Origin: Xanthomonas hortorum pv. cynarae | GTDB taxonomy: Bacteria > Pseudomonadota > Gammaproteobacteria > Xanthomonadales > Xanthomonadaceae | Length of the DNA stretch: 64,000 nucleotides | Reading direction: 5' to 3' | Assembly: GCF_002939985.1 (NCBI RefSeq) | Contig: NZ_MDFM01000029.1 | Location: forward strand, 1 to 64,000 | Shown here: positions 47,007-57,963 of the stretch, one piece after another | How the letters are laid out: each line of letters opens with the position of its first letter | How positions within the stretch are numbered: position 1 is the first letter of the stretch | Notes under the pieces: generated by a model | The model's database searches: none | What the model was told of the DNA's origin: nothing | The model's input: the letters and a program-made list of their open reading frames with translations, nothing else | Program-made: the position numbers and the translations under genes

Positions 47007-50000
47007 GCTGGGACGACGCCGTCGACGGTGTTGACCGCGACACGCCCGGCGGGCGCATGCCACGCGCCTGGAACGTGGCTGCACGTTTGCGTGCGGCCAA
47101 TGACGACATCAGTCATGCGGCGGTGGCCGATGGCCTGCCCGCGTATGCCGAACTGCATTGCCTGTCGGATTTCTCGTTCCTGCGCGGCGCCTCCAGTGCC
47201 GAGCAGTTGTTCGCACGCGCGCAGCACTGCGGTTACAGCGCGCTGGCCATCACCGACGAATGCTCGCTGGCCGGCATCGTGCGCGGCCTGGAAGCCTCGC
47301 GCGCCACCGGCGTGCGCCTGATCGTCGGTAGCGAATTCACCCTGGTCGATGGCACCCGCTTCGTACTGTTGGTGGAAAACGCGCACGGCTATCCGCAGTT
47401 GTGCGCGCTGATCACCACCGCGCGGCGTGCGGCGAGCAAGGGCACGTATCGGCTGGGGCGTGCCGAGGTGGAGGCGCAGTTTCGCGATGTCGCACCCGGC
47501 GTGTTCGCAGTGTGGATGCCCGGCGCGCAGCCGCAGGCCGAGCAGGGTGCCTGGTTGCAACAGGTTTTCGGAGAGCGTGCATTCCTGGCGGTGGAACTGC
47601 ATCGCGAACAGGACGATGCAGTGCGGTTGCTTGCCTTGCAGCTGCTGGCCCAGCAACTGGGCATGACCGCACTGGCCAGCGGCGATGTGCATATGGCGCA
47701 GCGCCGCGAGCGCATCGTGCAGGACACCTTGACCGCCATCCGCCACAGCTTGCCGCTGGCCGAGTGCGGCGCGCACCTGTTCCGCAACGGCGAGCGCCAT
47801 CTGCGCACGCGCCGGGCCCTGGGCAACATCTATCCGGATGCGCTGTTGCAGGCCAGCGTTGGGTTAGCGCAGCGCTGTACCTTCGACATTTCCAAGCTCG
47901 AATACACCTATCCCAAAGAGCTGGTGCCGGAAGGCCATACGCCGGCCAGCTATCTGCGACTGCTCACCGAAACAGGCATGCGTGAGCGGTGGCCGAATGG
48001 AACGCCGGCAAAGGTACGCGCCGACATCGAAAAGGAATTGGCGCTGATCGCCCACAAAAATTACGAAGCATTCTTTCTCACCGTGCAAGATGTGGTGCGC
48101 TTCGCACGTGATCAGCACATCCTGTGCCAGGGCCGTGGGTCTTCGGCCAATTCGGCGGTGTGTTATGCGCTGGGTATCACCGCAGTCAATCCGGATGAAA
48201 CCCGTTTGCTGATGGCAAGGTTTCTCTCCGAAAAACGCGACGAGCCACCGGATATCGACGTCGATTTCGAACACGAGCGCCGTGAGGAAGTGCTGCAATA
48301 CGTCTACAGCAAATACGGCCGCGAACGCGCGGCACTGGCGGCGACGGTGATCTGCTATCGCGGCAAGAGCGCCGTGCGCGATGTGGCCAAGGCGTTCGGC
48401 CTGCCGCCGGACCAGATCGCGTTGCTGGCCAATTGCTACGGCTGGGGCAATGGCGACACCCCGATGGAGCAACGCATCGAAGAAGCCGGATTCGATCTGG
48501 CCAATCCGCTGATCAACAAGATTCTTGCGGTGACCGAACACCTGCGCGATCACCCGCGTCATCTGTCGCAGCATGTCGGCGGCTTCGTGATTTCGGATGA
48601 ACCGCTGTCGATGCTGGTGCCGGTGGAAAACGCGGCGATGGCCAACCGCACCATCATCCAGTGGGACAAGGACGATCTGGAAACCATGAAGCTGCTCAAG
48701 GTCGATTGCCTGGCGCTGGGCATGCTCACCTGCATCCGCAAGACATTGGAGTTGGTGAGCGGCCATCGCGGGCGCGATTACACCATCGCCACGCTGCCGG
48801 GCGAGGATGCGCCCACCTACAAGATGATCCAGCGCGCCGACACGGTGGGCGTATTCCAGATCGAATCGCGCGCGCAGATGGCGATGCTGCCGCGGCTCAA
48901 GCCTGTGGTGTTCTACGACCTGGTGATCGAAGTGGCGATCGTGCGACCTGGCCCGATCCAGGGCGACATGGTGCATCCGTATCTGCGCAGGCGCCAGGGC
49001 CGCGAAGAAGTGAACTATCCATCGCCGGAGGTGGAAGAGATCCTCAAGCCAACACTGGGTGTGCCGTTGTTTCAGGAGCAGGTGATGGAGCTGCTGATGC
49101 ATGCCGCCGAATACACAGAGAGCGAAGCGGACAATCTGCGTCGTTCAATGGCAGCGTGGCGCCGTGGCGGTGACATGGAGCAGCACCGCACGCGCGTGCG
49201 CGAACGCATGCAGAACAGAGGCTACGCCTCCACCTTCATCGACCAGATCTTCGAACAGATCAAAGGCTTCGGTTCCTACGGCTTCCCGCAAAGCCACGCC
49301 GCCTCGTTCGCCAAGCTCGTCTACGCCAGCTGCTGGCTCAAACGTCACGAACCTGCAGCCTTCGCCTGCGGCTTGCTCAATGCGCAGCCGATGGGCTTCT
49401 ATTCGGCCAGCCAGATTGTGCAGGACGCGCGCCGCGGCAGTCCTGAGCGTGCGCGCGTGGAGGTGTTGCCGGTGGATGTGCTGCATAGCGTCTGGAACAA
49501 CACGCTGGTCGGTGGCCGGCCATGGTGTAGCGACGAAGACCCTGGCGAACAACCGGCGATCCGTCTGGGCATGCGCCAGGTCGCTGGATTATCGGAAGGG
49601 GTGGCAACGCGCATTGTCGCCGCACGCGCGCAACGGGGCTTCGCCGATATCGGCGATCTGTGCCTGCGCGCCGCACTCGACGAAAAAGCGCGCCTCGCCC
49701 TGGCCGAGGCCGGCGCCTTGCAAGGCATGGTGGGCAATCGCAATGCCGCGCGTTGGGCCATGGCCGGCGTGGAAGCGCGGCGGCCGCTGCTGCCTGGTAG
49801 CCCCGAAGAGCGCCCGGTGGAATTTGAGGCGCCGCGCGCAGGCGAAGACATCCTGGCCGATTACCGTTCGGTCGGCCTGAGCCTGCGCCAGCACCCGATG
49901 GCGCTGCTGCGCCCGCAGATGCGTCAGCGACGCATCCTGGGCCTGCGCGAGCTGCAAGGCCGCAGCCACGGCAGCGGTGTGCATGTCGCCGGCCTGGTCA

Positions 50001-50254
50001 CCCAGCGCCAGCGCCCGGCCACTGCCAAGGGCACCATCTTCGTCACCCTGGAAGACGAACACGGCATGATCAACGTCATCGTCTGGTCGCACCTGGCGCT
50101 ACGCCGCCGCCGCGCACTGCTGGAATCGCGCCTGATGGCGGTGCGCGGCCGCTGGGAACGCGTGGACGGCGTGGAGCATCTCATCGCCGGCGATCTGTAC
50201 GACCTCAGCGAGCTGCTCGGCGAAATGCAACTGCCCTCGCGCGATTTTCATTGA
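47003..50254 (+). CDS. dnaE2: Error-prone DNA polymerase DnaE2
   Basis: A 1083-residue C-family polymerase of the DnaE2 (ImuC) group. N-terminal PHP domain ([22 protein letters not shown]), catalytic acidic residues in [14 protein letters not shown] and [13 protein letters not shown], the fingers segment [27 protein letters not shown], and a C-terminal OB fold ([29 protein letters not shown]). Shorter than DnaE1 (~1160-1190), lacking the clamp and tau-binding end. It makes mutations during bypass of lesions under SOS. Confidence 0.96.
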   Translation: MSWDDAVDGVDRDTPGGRMPRAWNVAARLRAANDDISHAAVADGLPAYAELHCLSDFSFLRGASSAEQLFARAQHCGYSALAITDECSLAGIVRGLEASRATGVRLIVGSEFTLVDGTRFVLLVENAHGYPQLCALITTARRAASKGTYRLGRAEVEAQFRDVAPGVFAVWMPGAQPQAEQGAWLQQVFGERAFLAVELHREQDDAVRLLALQLLAQQLGMTALASGDVHMAQRRERIVQDTLTAIRHSLPLAECGAHLFRNGERHLRTRRALGNIYPDALLQASVGLAQRCTFDISKLEYTYPKELVPEGHTPASYLRLLTETGMRERWPNGTPAKVRADIEKELALIAHKNYEAFFLTVQDVVRFARDQHILCQGRGSSANSAVCYALGITAVNPDETRLLMARFLSEKRDEPPDIDVDFEHERREEVLQYVYSKYGRERAALAATVICYRGKSAVRDVAKAFGLPPDQIALLANCYGWGNGDTPMEQRIEEAGFDLANPLINKILAVTEHLRDHPRHLSQHVGGFVISDEPLSMLVPVENAAMANRTIIQWDKDDLETMKLLKVDCLALGMLTCIRKTLELVSGHRGRDYTIATLPGEDAPTYKMIQRADTVGVFQIESRAQMAMLPRLKPVVFYDLVIEVAIVRPGPIQGDMVHPYLRRRQGREEVNYPSPEVEEILKPTLGVPLFQEQVMELLMHAAEYTESEADNLRRSMAAWRRGGDMEQHRTRVRERMQNRGYASTFIDQIFEQIKGFGSYGFPQSHAASFAKLVYASCWLKRHEPAAFACGLLNAQPMGFYSASQIVQDARRGSPERARVEVLPVDVLHSVWNNTLVGGRPWCSDEDPGEQPAIRLGMRQVAGLSEGVATRIVAARAQRGFADIGDLCLRAALDEKARLALAEAGALQGMVGNRNAARWAMAGVEARRPLLPGSPEERPVEFEAPRAGEDILADYRSVGLSLRQHPMALLRPQMRQRRILGLRELQGRSHGSGVHVAGLVTQRQRPATAKGTIFVTLEDEHGMINVIVWSHLALRRRRALLESRLMAVRGRWERVDGVEHLIAGDLYDLSELLGEMQLPSRDFH

Positions 50255-50601
50255 GTATTTGCCGGCAAAATCGACCAACACCAGCATCGCGTTACGGTCA
50301 CGATTCCAGACCAGGTCTATCGGCATCCATCATCCGCAGTTGTGGCCGTCCTCGACCACATTGCCCTGCTGCCAGCATCGCCGCATGGCGCTGTGTTCGC
50401 TGTGGCGTTGCAGTGTTCCATGCGCGACGCGCAGCGCTCTGCGCAGGCGCGCAAAATCCAATGGCGCTGCGGCTTGGCGCCCAGTGATGGCGATGGCGTG
50501 GTCACGCCAGGGCATGCATCGGGCTAGTGACTTTCAAGCGGCCTGTACTACACCATGGCGGGCGCAGTTGCGCTGACCTATTCCTTTCCCACGAGGCGAT
50601 C
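50255..50601. other. Intergenic after dnaE2
   Basis: No gene, repeat or clear terminator seen. The HDOD gene's ribosome binding site (CACGAGGCG) is at its right end. Confidence 0.5.
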
Positions 50602-51420
50602 ATGAAGTTGGAGGTTTTGTTTGACCAGTTGCATACCTTGCCCACGGTGCCCAAGGTGGCGCAGGACCTGATCCGTCAGTTCGATGATCCGACCACCAAC
50701 ATCGATGTGTTGGCGCACACCATCGAGCGCGATCCGGTGATCGCCGCCAAGGTGTTGCGGCTGGCCAATTCGGCACGCTTTCATGGCCTGCGCGATTCCA
50801 CCAGCGTCGAAGACGCGGCCATGCGGCTGGGCTTCAATACGCTGCGCACGCTGGTGCTGGCCTCGGCGATGACCGGGGCGTTTCGTGCCGGCCCGGGCTT
50901 CGATCTGAATACATTCTGGCGGTACAGCTTTGGCGTGGCCGGCATCTGCCGGCTGCTGGCACGCCAGCACGGTCTCGATCCGGAAACCGCATTTACCTGC
51001 GGCATGATGCACAACATCGGCGAGCTACTGATCCAGTCAGGCGCGCCGGAATACGCCAGCCGCATCAATCACGAGGCCTCATCGGCCGGCCACGCTGCCG
51101 AGGAAACGCTGCAGCTGGGCTTCGGCTACCCGGAAGTGGGCGCCGAACTGGCAAGGCGCTGGCACTTGCCGGTGGTGATCCAGCAAGCCATCGCCTACCA
51201 GGTCCGCCCGGCCGCCGCACCGGAAGGCGCGCTGATGCCGTTGCTGCTTGCCCAGGCAGTCCAGGTGTCCGACGCATTACGCATCCATGACGGCGCCATC
51301 CCGGCGGCTCTGGAAGCCGTACGCGGGCCATTGATGGATAGCGTGGATCTGGACGCCTTGTTCGCGGCGCTGCCGGACGTGATCGAGGCCGACCGCGCGT
51401 TTGCCGAATTGCTGCATTGA
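50602..51420 (+). CDS. HDOD-domain signalling protein
   Basis: A 272-residue protein that is essentially a single HDOD domain: TLPTVPKVAQDLIRQFDD, IERDPVIAAKVLRLANSARF, VEDAAMRLGFNTLRTLVLA and GMMHNIGELLI. HDOD domains lack full phosphohydrolase sites and act as signalling platforms, in Xanthomonas often near c-di-GMP and chemotaxis circuits. A frame from 50527 would add a 25-residue tail with no features; ATG 50602 is preferred. Confidence 0.9.
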   Translation: MKLEVLFDQLHTLPTVPKVAQDLIRQFDDPTTNIDVLAHTIERDPVIAAKVLRLANSARFHGLRDSTSVEDAAMRLGFNTLRTLVLASAMTGAFRAGPGFDLNTFWRYSFGVAGICRLLARQHGLDPETAFTCGMMHNIGELLIQSGAPEYASRINHEASSAGHAAEETLQLGFGYPEVGAELARRWHLPVVIQQAIAYQVRPAAAPEGALMPLLLAQAVQVSDALRIHDGAIPAALEAVRGPLMDSVDLDALFAALPDVIEADRAFAELLH

Positions 51421-51789
51421 CGAAGCGGTTGCACAGATGCGACTGGAGCGCTGGCAACCCGTTGCGAGCGCTCATCACGGTGCATGTTGACGGCATGCAG
51501 AAACCGCTGGGTCAAAAAGCTGCATGCCGGTTCCGGGCACCGCGCATGCCTGTCTGAGCGCTGCGCGGTCGTTTAGGCATCCGCGCCCAATCGCTGCGCC
51601 ATGCGCCATGCGCCGTGCAGGGCGGCGCCGTGGCGTAACCGATACGACGCTGCGCGGCACTCCTGTCGCGCTGGCTCGCGTCGGCCCGCTGCACTCTCAT
51701 CCGCCACACTGTCACGCCGCGCCGCAGCTGGACGGAACTTCAGCTAGGCGCTAGCGTGGTCCGGATTTTTTGCCACAGGGGAACTGCCC
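51421..51789. other. Intergenic before the OPT transporter
   Basis: Nothing recognised except AGGGGAAC, a ribosome binding site just before 51790. Confidence 0.5.
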
Positions 51790-53760
51790 ATGAGCCATGA
51801 CGCGCAACCGCGCCAGCTCACCTTCCGTGCCGTCGTGCTGTCCATCGTGCTGGCGGTGGTGCTTTCGGCCGCCAATGCCTATCTGGGCCTGTTTGCCGGC
51901 CTGACCATCGCCACCGCCATTCCGGCCGCGGTCGTCTCGATGGGCGTGCTGCGCCTGCTCGGCGGCGGCACCATCCTGGAAAACAACATCGTCCAGACCG
52001 GTGCCTCGGCGGGGTCGTCGATCGCGGCGGGGGTGATCTTCACCATTCCCGCGCTGGTGATCATGGGCTATTGGCCGGACTTCAAATACTGGTGGGTGCT
52101 CGGCATCGCCGGCATGGGCGGGTTGCTCGGGGTGCTGTTCTCGGTGCCGCTGCGGCGCTCGATGATCGTCGAAGACCCGCTGCCATTCCCCGAAGGCAAG
52201 GCCGCGGCCGAAGTGCTCAAGGCCGGTGCAAACCCCGGTCCGGGTCTGAAGATCCTGGCCATCTCCGGTGCCATCGGCGCGCTGGTCAAGCTGGCGGCGG
52301 CCAGCGGCCTGCGGGTGATCCCGGACACCTGGGCGCAGGCCACGTATCTGGGCAGCAGCCGGCTGGTGGGGTATCTGGGCACCAACCTGTCGCCGGCGCT
52401 GCTGGGCGTGGGCTACATTGTCGGCTTGAATGTCGGCATCGTGGTGTTGTCCGGCGCGATCCTGTCCTGGCATATCGCAATCCCGCTGTATCAGCAGTTC
52501 TTCATGGGCTCGGATCCGGCATTGGCGCAGAGCCTGATCAATGCACCGGCGGCGGACGCGGCATTCGCCATCTGGGGCGCGAAGATCCGTTATCTCGGCG
52601 TCGGCGCGATGTTGATCGGTGGCGTGTGGACGCTGTTCTCGCTGCGCAAGTCGCTGCTGTCCGGGGTCAAGAGCGGCTTCGCCGCCGCGCGCAAGAGCGG
52701 TGGCGGTGTGGTCGCCGAGACCGAGCGCGACCTGCCGATGAAGTGGATGCTGGTGGCGCTGGTGCTGTGCACCTTGCCGCTGCTGGGCCTGTATCAGGCG
52801 ATCGTGCAGCAATGGCACGTGTCGATCCCGATGACCATCATCATGATCGTGGCCGGCTTTCTGTTCGTGTCGGTGTCCGGGTATCTGGCCGGGTTGATCG
52901 GCTCGTCCAACAACCCTGTTTCGGGCATCACCATCTCCACGATCCTGTTCGCCTCGGCGGTGCTGGTATTGCTGCTCGGCAAGGACGGTCTGGTGCCGGC
53001 CGGCATCGGTGGCGCGCCGTTGGGCGCGGTGGCGGCGATCATGATCGGTGCGGTGGTGTGCTGCGCGGCGGCGGTGGGCGGCGACAATTTGCAGGATCTC
53101 AAGGCGGGTTATCTGGTCGGCGCCACGCCCTGGAAGCAGCAGCTGATGCTGGGCATCGGTGCGTTCTCCTGCGCGCTGATCATGGCGCCGGTGCTGAACC
53201 TGTTGGCGCAGGCGTACGGCATCGGCCCGGCCACTCCGCAGCATCCCAATTCGCTGGCTGCACCGCAGGCCACGCTGATGGCTTCGGTCGCCAAGGGCTT
53301 GTTCGGCGGCGAGCTGCCGTGGGCGATGATCGCCATCGGTGCCGGCGTGGGCGCGGCGATCATCGCGCTGGACGAATGGCTGAAGAAAACCGGCAAGCGC
53401 TTCCGCGTGCCGGTGCTGGCCGCGGCAATCGGTATCTATCTGCCGTTGGAACTGATGGTGCCGATCTTCATCGGTGGCCTGATCGCGCACCTGGTGGAAC
53501 GCTTCCACAAGATCCGCGCCGACGACGAAGACGGCCGCGACCGCGTGCATCGCCCGGGCGTGCTGTTCGCCGCCGGCCTGATCACCGGCGAGGCGCTGAT
53601 GGGGATCGCCATCGCGGTGCCGATCGTGCTGTCCAGCCGCGCCGATGTGCTGGCATTGCCGGCTGGCTTGCAGCTCAACCAGTGGTTCGGCCTGGCGATC
53701 CTGGCCCTGGTCGGCTGGCTGCTGTATCGCGTCGGCAAGGGCGGCGAACAGACCGCCTGA
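51790..53760 (+). CDS. OPT-family oligopeptide transporter
   Basis: A 656-residue multi-pass inner-membrane protein with about 15-16 hydrophobic segments beginning at LTFRAVVLSIVLAVVLSAANAYLGLFAGLTIA. Conserved OPT motifs include NIVQTGASAGSSIAAGVIF, NPVSGITIST and the C-terminal HRPGVLFAAGLITGEALMGI. OPT proteins move peptides or metal chelates by proton symport. Followed by a strong terminator at 53804-53837, so it is a single-gene unit. Confidence 0.93.
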   Translation: MSHDAQPRQLTFRAVVLSIVLAVVLSAANAYLGLFAGLTIATAIPAAVVSMGVLRLLGGGTILENNIVQTGASAGSSIAAGVIFTIPALVIMGYWPDFKYWWVLGIAGMGGLLGVLFSVPLRRSMIVEDPLPFPEGKAAAEVLKAGANPGPGLKILAISGAIGALVKLAAASGLRVIPDTWAQATYLGSSRLVGYLGTNLSPALLGVGYIVGLNVGIVVLSGAILSWHIAIPLYQQFFMGSDPALAQSLINAPAADAAFAIWGAKIRYLGVGAMLIGGVWTLFSLRKSLLSGVKSGFAAARKSGGGVVAETERDLPMKWMLVALVLCTLPLLGLYQAIVQQWHVSIPMTIIMIVAGFLFVSVSGYLAGLIGSSNNPVSGITISTILFASAVLVLLLGKDGLVPAGIGGAPLGAVAAIMIGAVVCCAAAVGGDNLQDLKAGYLVGATPWKQQLMLGIGAFSCALIMAPVLNLLAQAYGIGPATPQHPNSLAAPQATLMASVAKGLFGGELPWAMIAIGAGVGAAIIALDEWLKKTGKRFRVPVLAAAIGIYLPLELMVPIFIGGLIAHLVERFHKIRADDEDGRDRVHRPGVLFAAGLITGEALMGIAIAVPIVLSSRADVLALPAGLQLNQWFGLAILALVGWLLYRVGKGGEQTA

Positions 53761-53803
53761 GCGTGATGCAGCATTGAGGCATGCGCTTGCACGCCTCATC
53801 CCG

Positions 53804-53837
53804 ACGGACACGCATCGCTGGATGCGTGTCCGTTTTT
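53804..53837 (+). terminator. Rho-independent terminator of the OPT gene
   Basis: A perfect 12-bp stem CGGACACGCATC/GATGCGTGTCCG with a GCTG loop, directly followed by TTTTT. The clearest terminator in the window. Confidence 0.93.
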
Positions 53838-54305
53838 CGTTGTGGCGTTGCGATCCAGTGCCGCTGCGCCGCACGCGCAGCGAGATGCGCCGCTTCGGTC
53901 TTCCGTCGTCTTTGCGTTGGCTTTACGCGCTACACAGGCGCCATGCATAGCGACTTTATGCCGCTGCTCCGTATCGTGCCGTCTCCCGCACGGATGGTGC
54001 GCCACGGCTACTGCATGCCTCGATCGATCCCGATGACACCCCGCGACGCAGGTTCTCGCACCGCGTAACGCTGCGATGGATGTCAGTGAAAGTGCTACTC
54101 ACATCACGCTGTGCAACATCGGCTTGCGGTTGCGGTCGCTTTTGTCATGGTTGGCCCCTACGGGCCTGCAGACGCCTATAAGATCGATTGGCAGGACGTC
54201 GCCCGTCGGCGGCCATGCAGTCGTTCTACCTCCACGTGCATTTCCCCCTCACTAACGCTGACCGTTCACACGATCTGTCCAGCGTCTTGCCATGGAACCA
54301 CTGCA
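53838..54305. other. Intergenic
   Basis: No gene or structure recognised between the OPT terminator and the outer-membrane protein gene; a promoter is presumably within the last 150 bases. Confidence 0.5.
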
Positions 54306-55151
54306 ATGCTGACTGCTATCTCCAAGCGCTCCACCCGCGCACAACGCGCACCGTTGTTGGCCATCGCACTGACCGGCGCGCTGTGCAGCCTGGCGCTGCA
54401 GGCGCAGGCACAAGACGCCACCGAGGCGGCGTTGTGTACCGATCGCCCGACCAAGGCCAATTCCACCTGTACCGTGCCCACGGGCGCCTGGCAGCTGGAA
54501 ACCGACATCGGCAGCTATACCCGCGACAGCCAGCCTGGCACGCGTATCGAAACCTCCTACTTCACCAATCCCACGCTCAAGTACGGCGTCAGCGACCGCA
54601 TCGATCTGCAGCTCAACTGGGCGCCGCAGCTGCAGGTCAAAACCACCGATCGCGCTACCGGTGCACGCAGCAGCCTGAGCGGCGGCGGCGATATCTTTCT
54701 ACGGATGAAGGCGCGTTTCTACGAAAGCGACACCGCCAGCGTGGCGCTGCTGCCGTTCGTCAAGGCACCGACTGCACGTACTGGCCTGGGCAACGACGAG
54801 TGGGAAGGCGGCGTCGCATTGCCGATCAATTTCGTGTTGCCCAATAGCTTCTCGCTGACCCTTGGGCCGGAGGTGGATTGGCTGGCCGACAGCGATGGCA
54901 GCGGCAACCATGTCGCCATCGTCAATGCGATCAACCTGGCGCATCCGCTCACCTCGAAGTTGTCGATGGCGGTGGAAGTGTGGTCCTCGATCAATCGCGA
55001 CCCCGCCGAAACCATCGAACAGTATTCGGCCGACATCGCTGCTGCGTATCTGATCAATCCGCTGTTGCAACTGGATGTGGGCGCCAACTTCGGCCTCAAC
55101 GACCGCACCCCGGACGCGCAGGTGTATGTGGGGATGTCTCACCGCTTCTGA
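54306..55151 (+). CDS. Outer-membrane transporter-like protein (phenol MetA-like)
   Basis: A 281-residue protein. After a signal peptide (LLAIALTGALCSLALQAQAQ) it has amphipathic beta strands (WQLETDIGSYTRD, RIDLQLNWAPQLQV, LLQLDVGANFGLND) and ends YVGMSHRF with a C-terminal Phe, as outer-membrane barrels do. It resembles the MetA-pathway-of-phenol family annotation; ligand unknown. ATG 54306 is chosen over 54111, which lacks a signal peptide. Confidence 0.8.
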   Translation: MLTAISKRSTRAQRAPLLAIALTGALCSLALQAQAQDATEAALCTDRPTKANSTCTVPTGAWQLETDIGSYTRDSQPGTRIETSYFTNPTLKYGVSDRIDLQLNWAPQLQVKTTDRATGARSSLSGGGDIFLRMKARFYESDTASVALLPFVKAPTARTGLGNDEWEGGVALPINFVLPNSFSLTLGPEVDWLADSDGSGNHVAIVNAINLAHPLTSKLSMAVEVWSSINRDPAETIEQYSADIAAAYLINPLLQLDVGANFGLNDRTPDAQVYVGMSHRF

Positions 55152-55217
55152 TGTGTTGAAGCGGGGCATCACTGCGACATAAAAACCGCGTGGGTAGCAG
55201 CGGTGCGATAAGACTTT

Positions 55218-55245
55218 ATGTGGTGCCGGTTGACCGGCACCACAT
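55218..55245. repeat. Perfect 13-bp palindrome
   Basis: ATGTGGTGCCGGT and ACCGGCACCACAT are exact complements separated by TG. It lies 66 bases after the preceding stop and could be a terminator without T-run or an operator for the peptidase gene. Nothing else is seen up to 55506. Confidence 0.75.
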
Positions 55246-55506
55246 CAGCTGCGCGCTGCACGCGCAGGGCGATCGACGACCGACCGCCTGCATCTGCTGC
55301 GCAGTTTGCAACCTGCGCCCATGTCGATGCCGCTGCAAGATTTGCTTCAATGCAGCACGGTCCACGTTGCACGTATCGCCAGCTGCGCATTTTTCCAGCT
55401 GCCCCGGCATGCGCACGCGGCCATAAAGGCAGACCCAACCGCAAGCCTTTGCGCGCTCGCCACGGCAACGCCTACCATCGACGTTTTGCCGTTGCGGGAA
55501 CTGCCG

Positions 55507-57642
55507 ATGAAGCTTCGTTACGCCGTGTTGCCCCTGTGTCTGTTGGCCGCCTTGCCAAGCCTTGCCGCCGCGCGCGGTTTCGATGTGCGCGACATAGTTG
55601 CGTTGGACCGGGTGTCCTCGCCCGCGCTCAGCCCCGATGGCAGCGTGCTGGTATTTGCCAAGCGGCAGGCCAAGAGCAGCAACGGCAAGCCGGCCACCGG
55701 CCTGTGGATGCGCAACCTGCGTACCCGCGATGCAGCGCCGCCCAAACGGCTGACTCCGGAAGGCTGGAACGTCAACAGCCCGGCGCTGTCGCCGGATGGC
55801 AAGACGGTGTATTTCCTCAGCAGCAGATCCGGCACCCAGCAGCTGTACGCGCAACCGCTGACCGGCGGTACCCCGCAGCAACTCACCGCGTTTGCGGTGG
55901 ATGTGGACAGCTACAAGCTCTCGCCCGATGGCAAGCGCATTGCCTTCAGTGCCGGCGTGTTCCAGGACTGCGGCTCGGATCTGGGTTGCACCAAGACCAA
56001 GCTCGCCAGCGTCAAGAACGCCAAGGCCAGCGGCGTGGTGTACGACCAGTTGTTCGTGCGGCATTGGGACACCTGGAACGACGGCCGCCGCAACACGCTG
56101 TTCGTCGCAGACCTGCCTGCCGCCGGCGCCAAGGCGGTGATCGGTGCCTCGGCGATCAGCGCCACGCTGGCCGGCGATGCGCCGTCCAAGCCGTTCGGCG
56201 GCAATGACGATTACACCTGGTCGCCCGATGGCAGCAGCGTGGTGGCCAGCGTGCGCGTGCCGCAGCCGCATGGTCCTGAGGCAGGCAAGAATGCAAAGGC
56301 CGGCAGCAAGCCCACCGGCAACGACGAGCCGTGGCAGACCAACTTCGATCTGTATCGGCTGGATGCGGCCGGCAAGTCCGCACCGGTCAATCTGACCGCA
56401 TCCAACCCGGCCTGGGATGCCGGCCCGGTGTTCAGCAGCGATGGCAAGACGCTGTACTACCGCGCAATGAAACGCCCCGGTTTCGAGGCCGACCGCTTCG
56501 GCCTGATCGCGATGGATGTCGCCAGTGGCAAGACCCGCGAAATCGCGCCCAAATGGGACCGCTCGGCCGGCGAGATCGTGTTGAGCGATGACGGCGCCAG
56601 CCTCTACACCAGCGCCGACGACCTCGGCGAGCACCCATTGTTCAAGATCGATATTGCCAGCGGCGAGGCGACCAAGCTGGTGGGCGAGGGCAGCGTGCAT
56701 GCGCCGACGCTGGCCGGCAACACGTTGGCGTTTACACGCAATTCGTTGAAGAGCGGCGATCAGGTGTTTGTCAGCGACGTGCAAGGCCAGGGCCTGCGTG
56801 CGATTACCCAAAGCGCCGGCGAGCTGCTGCCCGACGTGCAGTTCGGCGACTACGAACAGTTCCAGTTCAAGGGCTGGAACAATGACACCGTGCATGGCTA
56901 CGTGGTCAAGCCCTACAACTATCAGGAAGGCAAGACCTATCCGGTGGCGTTCCTGATCCACGGCGGCCCGCAGGGCAGCTTCGGCAATGGCTGGAGCAAC
57001 CGCTGGAATCCGCAGACCTACGCCGGGCAGGGCTACGCGGTGGTGATGATCGACTTCCACGGCTCCACCGGTTACGGCCAGGACTTCACCGATGCGATCA
57101 GCCAGCATTGGGGCGACCGCCCACTGGAAGACCTGCAGAAGGGTTGGGCCGCTGCGCAGAAGCAGTACGGCTTCCTCAACGGCGACAAGGCCTGCGCGCT
57201 GGGTGCCAGCTACGGCGGCTACATGGTCTATTGGATGGCCGGGACGTGGCTTGACAAAGACGGGAACCACCCCTGGAAGTGCCTGGTCGATCACGATGGC
57301 GTGTTCGACAACCGCACCATGGGCTACGCCACCGAGGAACTGTGGTTCAGCGAATGGGAAAACGGCGGCACGCCGTGGCAGAACCCGGCCGGCTACGAGA
57401 AGTTCAACCCGGTGCTGCACGTGGACAAGTGGAAGGTGCCGATGCTGGTGATCCACGGCCAGCAGGATTTCCGCATCCCGGTCGAGCAGGGCCTGGCCGC
57501 GTTCACCGCGCTGCAGCGCAAGGGCATCGACTCCAAGTTCCTGTATTTCCCGGACGAGAACCACTGGGTGCTCAAGCCGGACAACAGCGTGCTGTGGCAC
57601 GACACCGTCAACAGCTGGCTGAAGCAGCATATCGGCCAGTGA
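55507..57642 (+). CDS. S9-family prolyl oligopeptidase/aminopeptidase, exported
   Basis: A 711-residue serine peptidase. Signal peptide MKLRYAVLPLCLLAALPSLAAA, a seven-bladed propeller (SPALSPDGSVLVFAKRQ, DDYTWSPDGSSVV), then the alpha/beta hydrolase domain with Ser568 (GASYGGYM), Asp654 (GQQDFRIP) and His686 (DENHWV). It matches the dipeptidyl-peptidase/acylaminoacyl-peptidase branch of S9 and should release dipeptides in the periplasm. ATG 55507 is chosen for the signal peptide. Confidence 0.94.
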   Translation: MKLRYAVLPLCLLAALPSLAAARGFDVRDIVALDRVSSPALSPDGSVLVFAKRQAKSSNGKPATGLWMRNLRTRDAAPPKRLTPEGWNVNSPALSPDGKTVYFLSSRSGTQQLYAQPLTGGTPQQLTAFAVDVDSYKLSPDGKRIAFSAGVFQDCGSDLGCTKTKLASVKNAKASGVVYDQLFVRHWDTWNDGRRNTLFVADLPAAGAKAVIGASAISATLAGDAPSKPFGGNDDYTWSPDGSSVVASVRVPQPHGPEAGKNAKAGSKPTGNDEPWQTNFDLYRLDAAGKSAPVNLTASNPAWDAGPVFSSDGKTLYYRAMKRPGFEADRFGLIAMDVASGKTREIAPKWDRSAGEIVLSDDGASLYTSADDLGEHPLFKIDIASGEATKLVGEGSVHAPTLAGNTLAFTRNSLKSGDQVFVSDVQGQGLRAITQSAGELLPDVQFGDYEQFQFKGWNNDTVHGYVVKPYNYQEGKTYPVAFLIHGGPQGSFGNGWSNRWNPQTYAGQGYAVVMIDFHGSTGYGQDFTDAISQHWGDRPLEDLQKGWAAAQKQYGFLNGDKACALGASYGGYMVYWMAGTWLDKDGNHPWKCLVDHDGVFDNRTMGYATEELWFSEWENGGTPWQNPAGYEKFNPVLHVDKWKVPMLVIHGQQDFRIPVEQGLAAFTALQRKGIDSKFLYFPDENHWVLKPDNSVLWHDTVNSWLKQHIGQ

Positions 57643-57649
57643 TGCTTTA

Positions 57650-57680
57650 CCCGGCACGCCGCCTGGTGCGGGGTGCCGGG
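57650..57680 (+). terminator. Terminator-like hairpin after the S9 peptidase
   Basis: A 13-bp stem CCCGGCACGCCGC/GCGGGGTGCCGGG (one mismatch) with a 5-base loop, 7 bases after the stop codon, without a T-run. The remainder of the gap to 57963 is unremarkable. Confidence 0.6.
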
Positions 57681-57963
57681 CAATCACTGCCTGGCTCCTG
57701 TGGTCGGTCGGCGCAATCGATCCTGCAGCGGCAATGTCTGCAGCCATTCGCAGGTGCAGCTGGCCTTCCCCAAGCTGCGGATCGGCCATGTCGATGAACC
57801 CGTCGGGTCAAGGGGGCTGCTTGGCCTGGGTCGGCAGCCCATTCGGGGCCGAAGGCCGGTTAACTGTCGGCAGGCCACGGCTGCCGCAGCGCATCCAAGC
57901 CATGTCAAAATAGCGATTCTTTAACTTCTTCAGTTCCCTGCCAGGATCGCAAGGACCGTTTGC

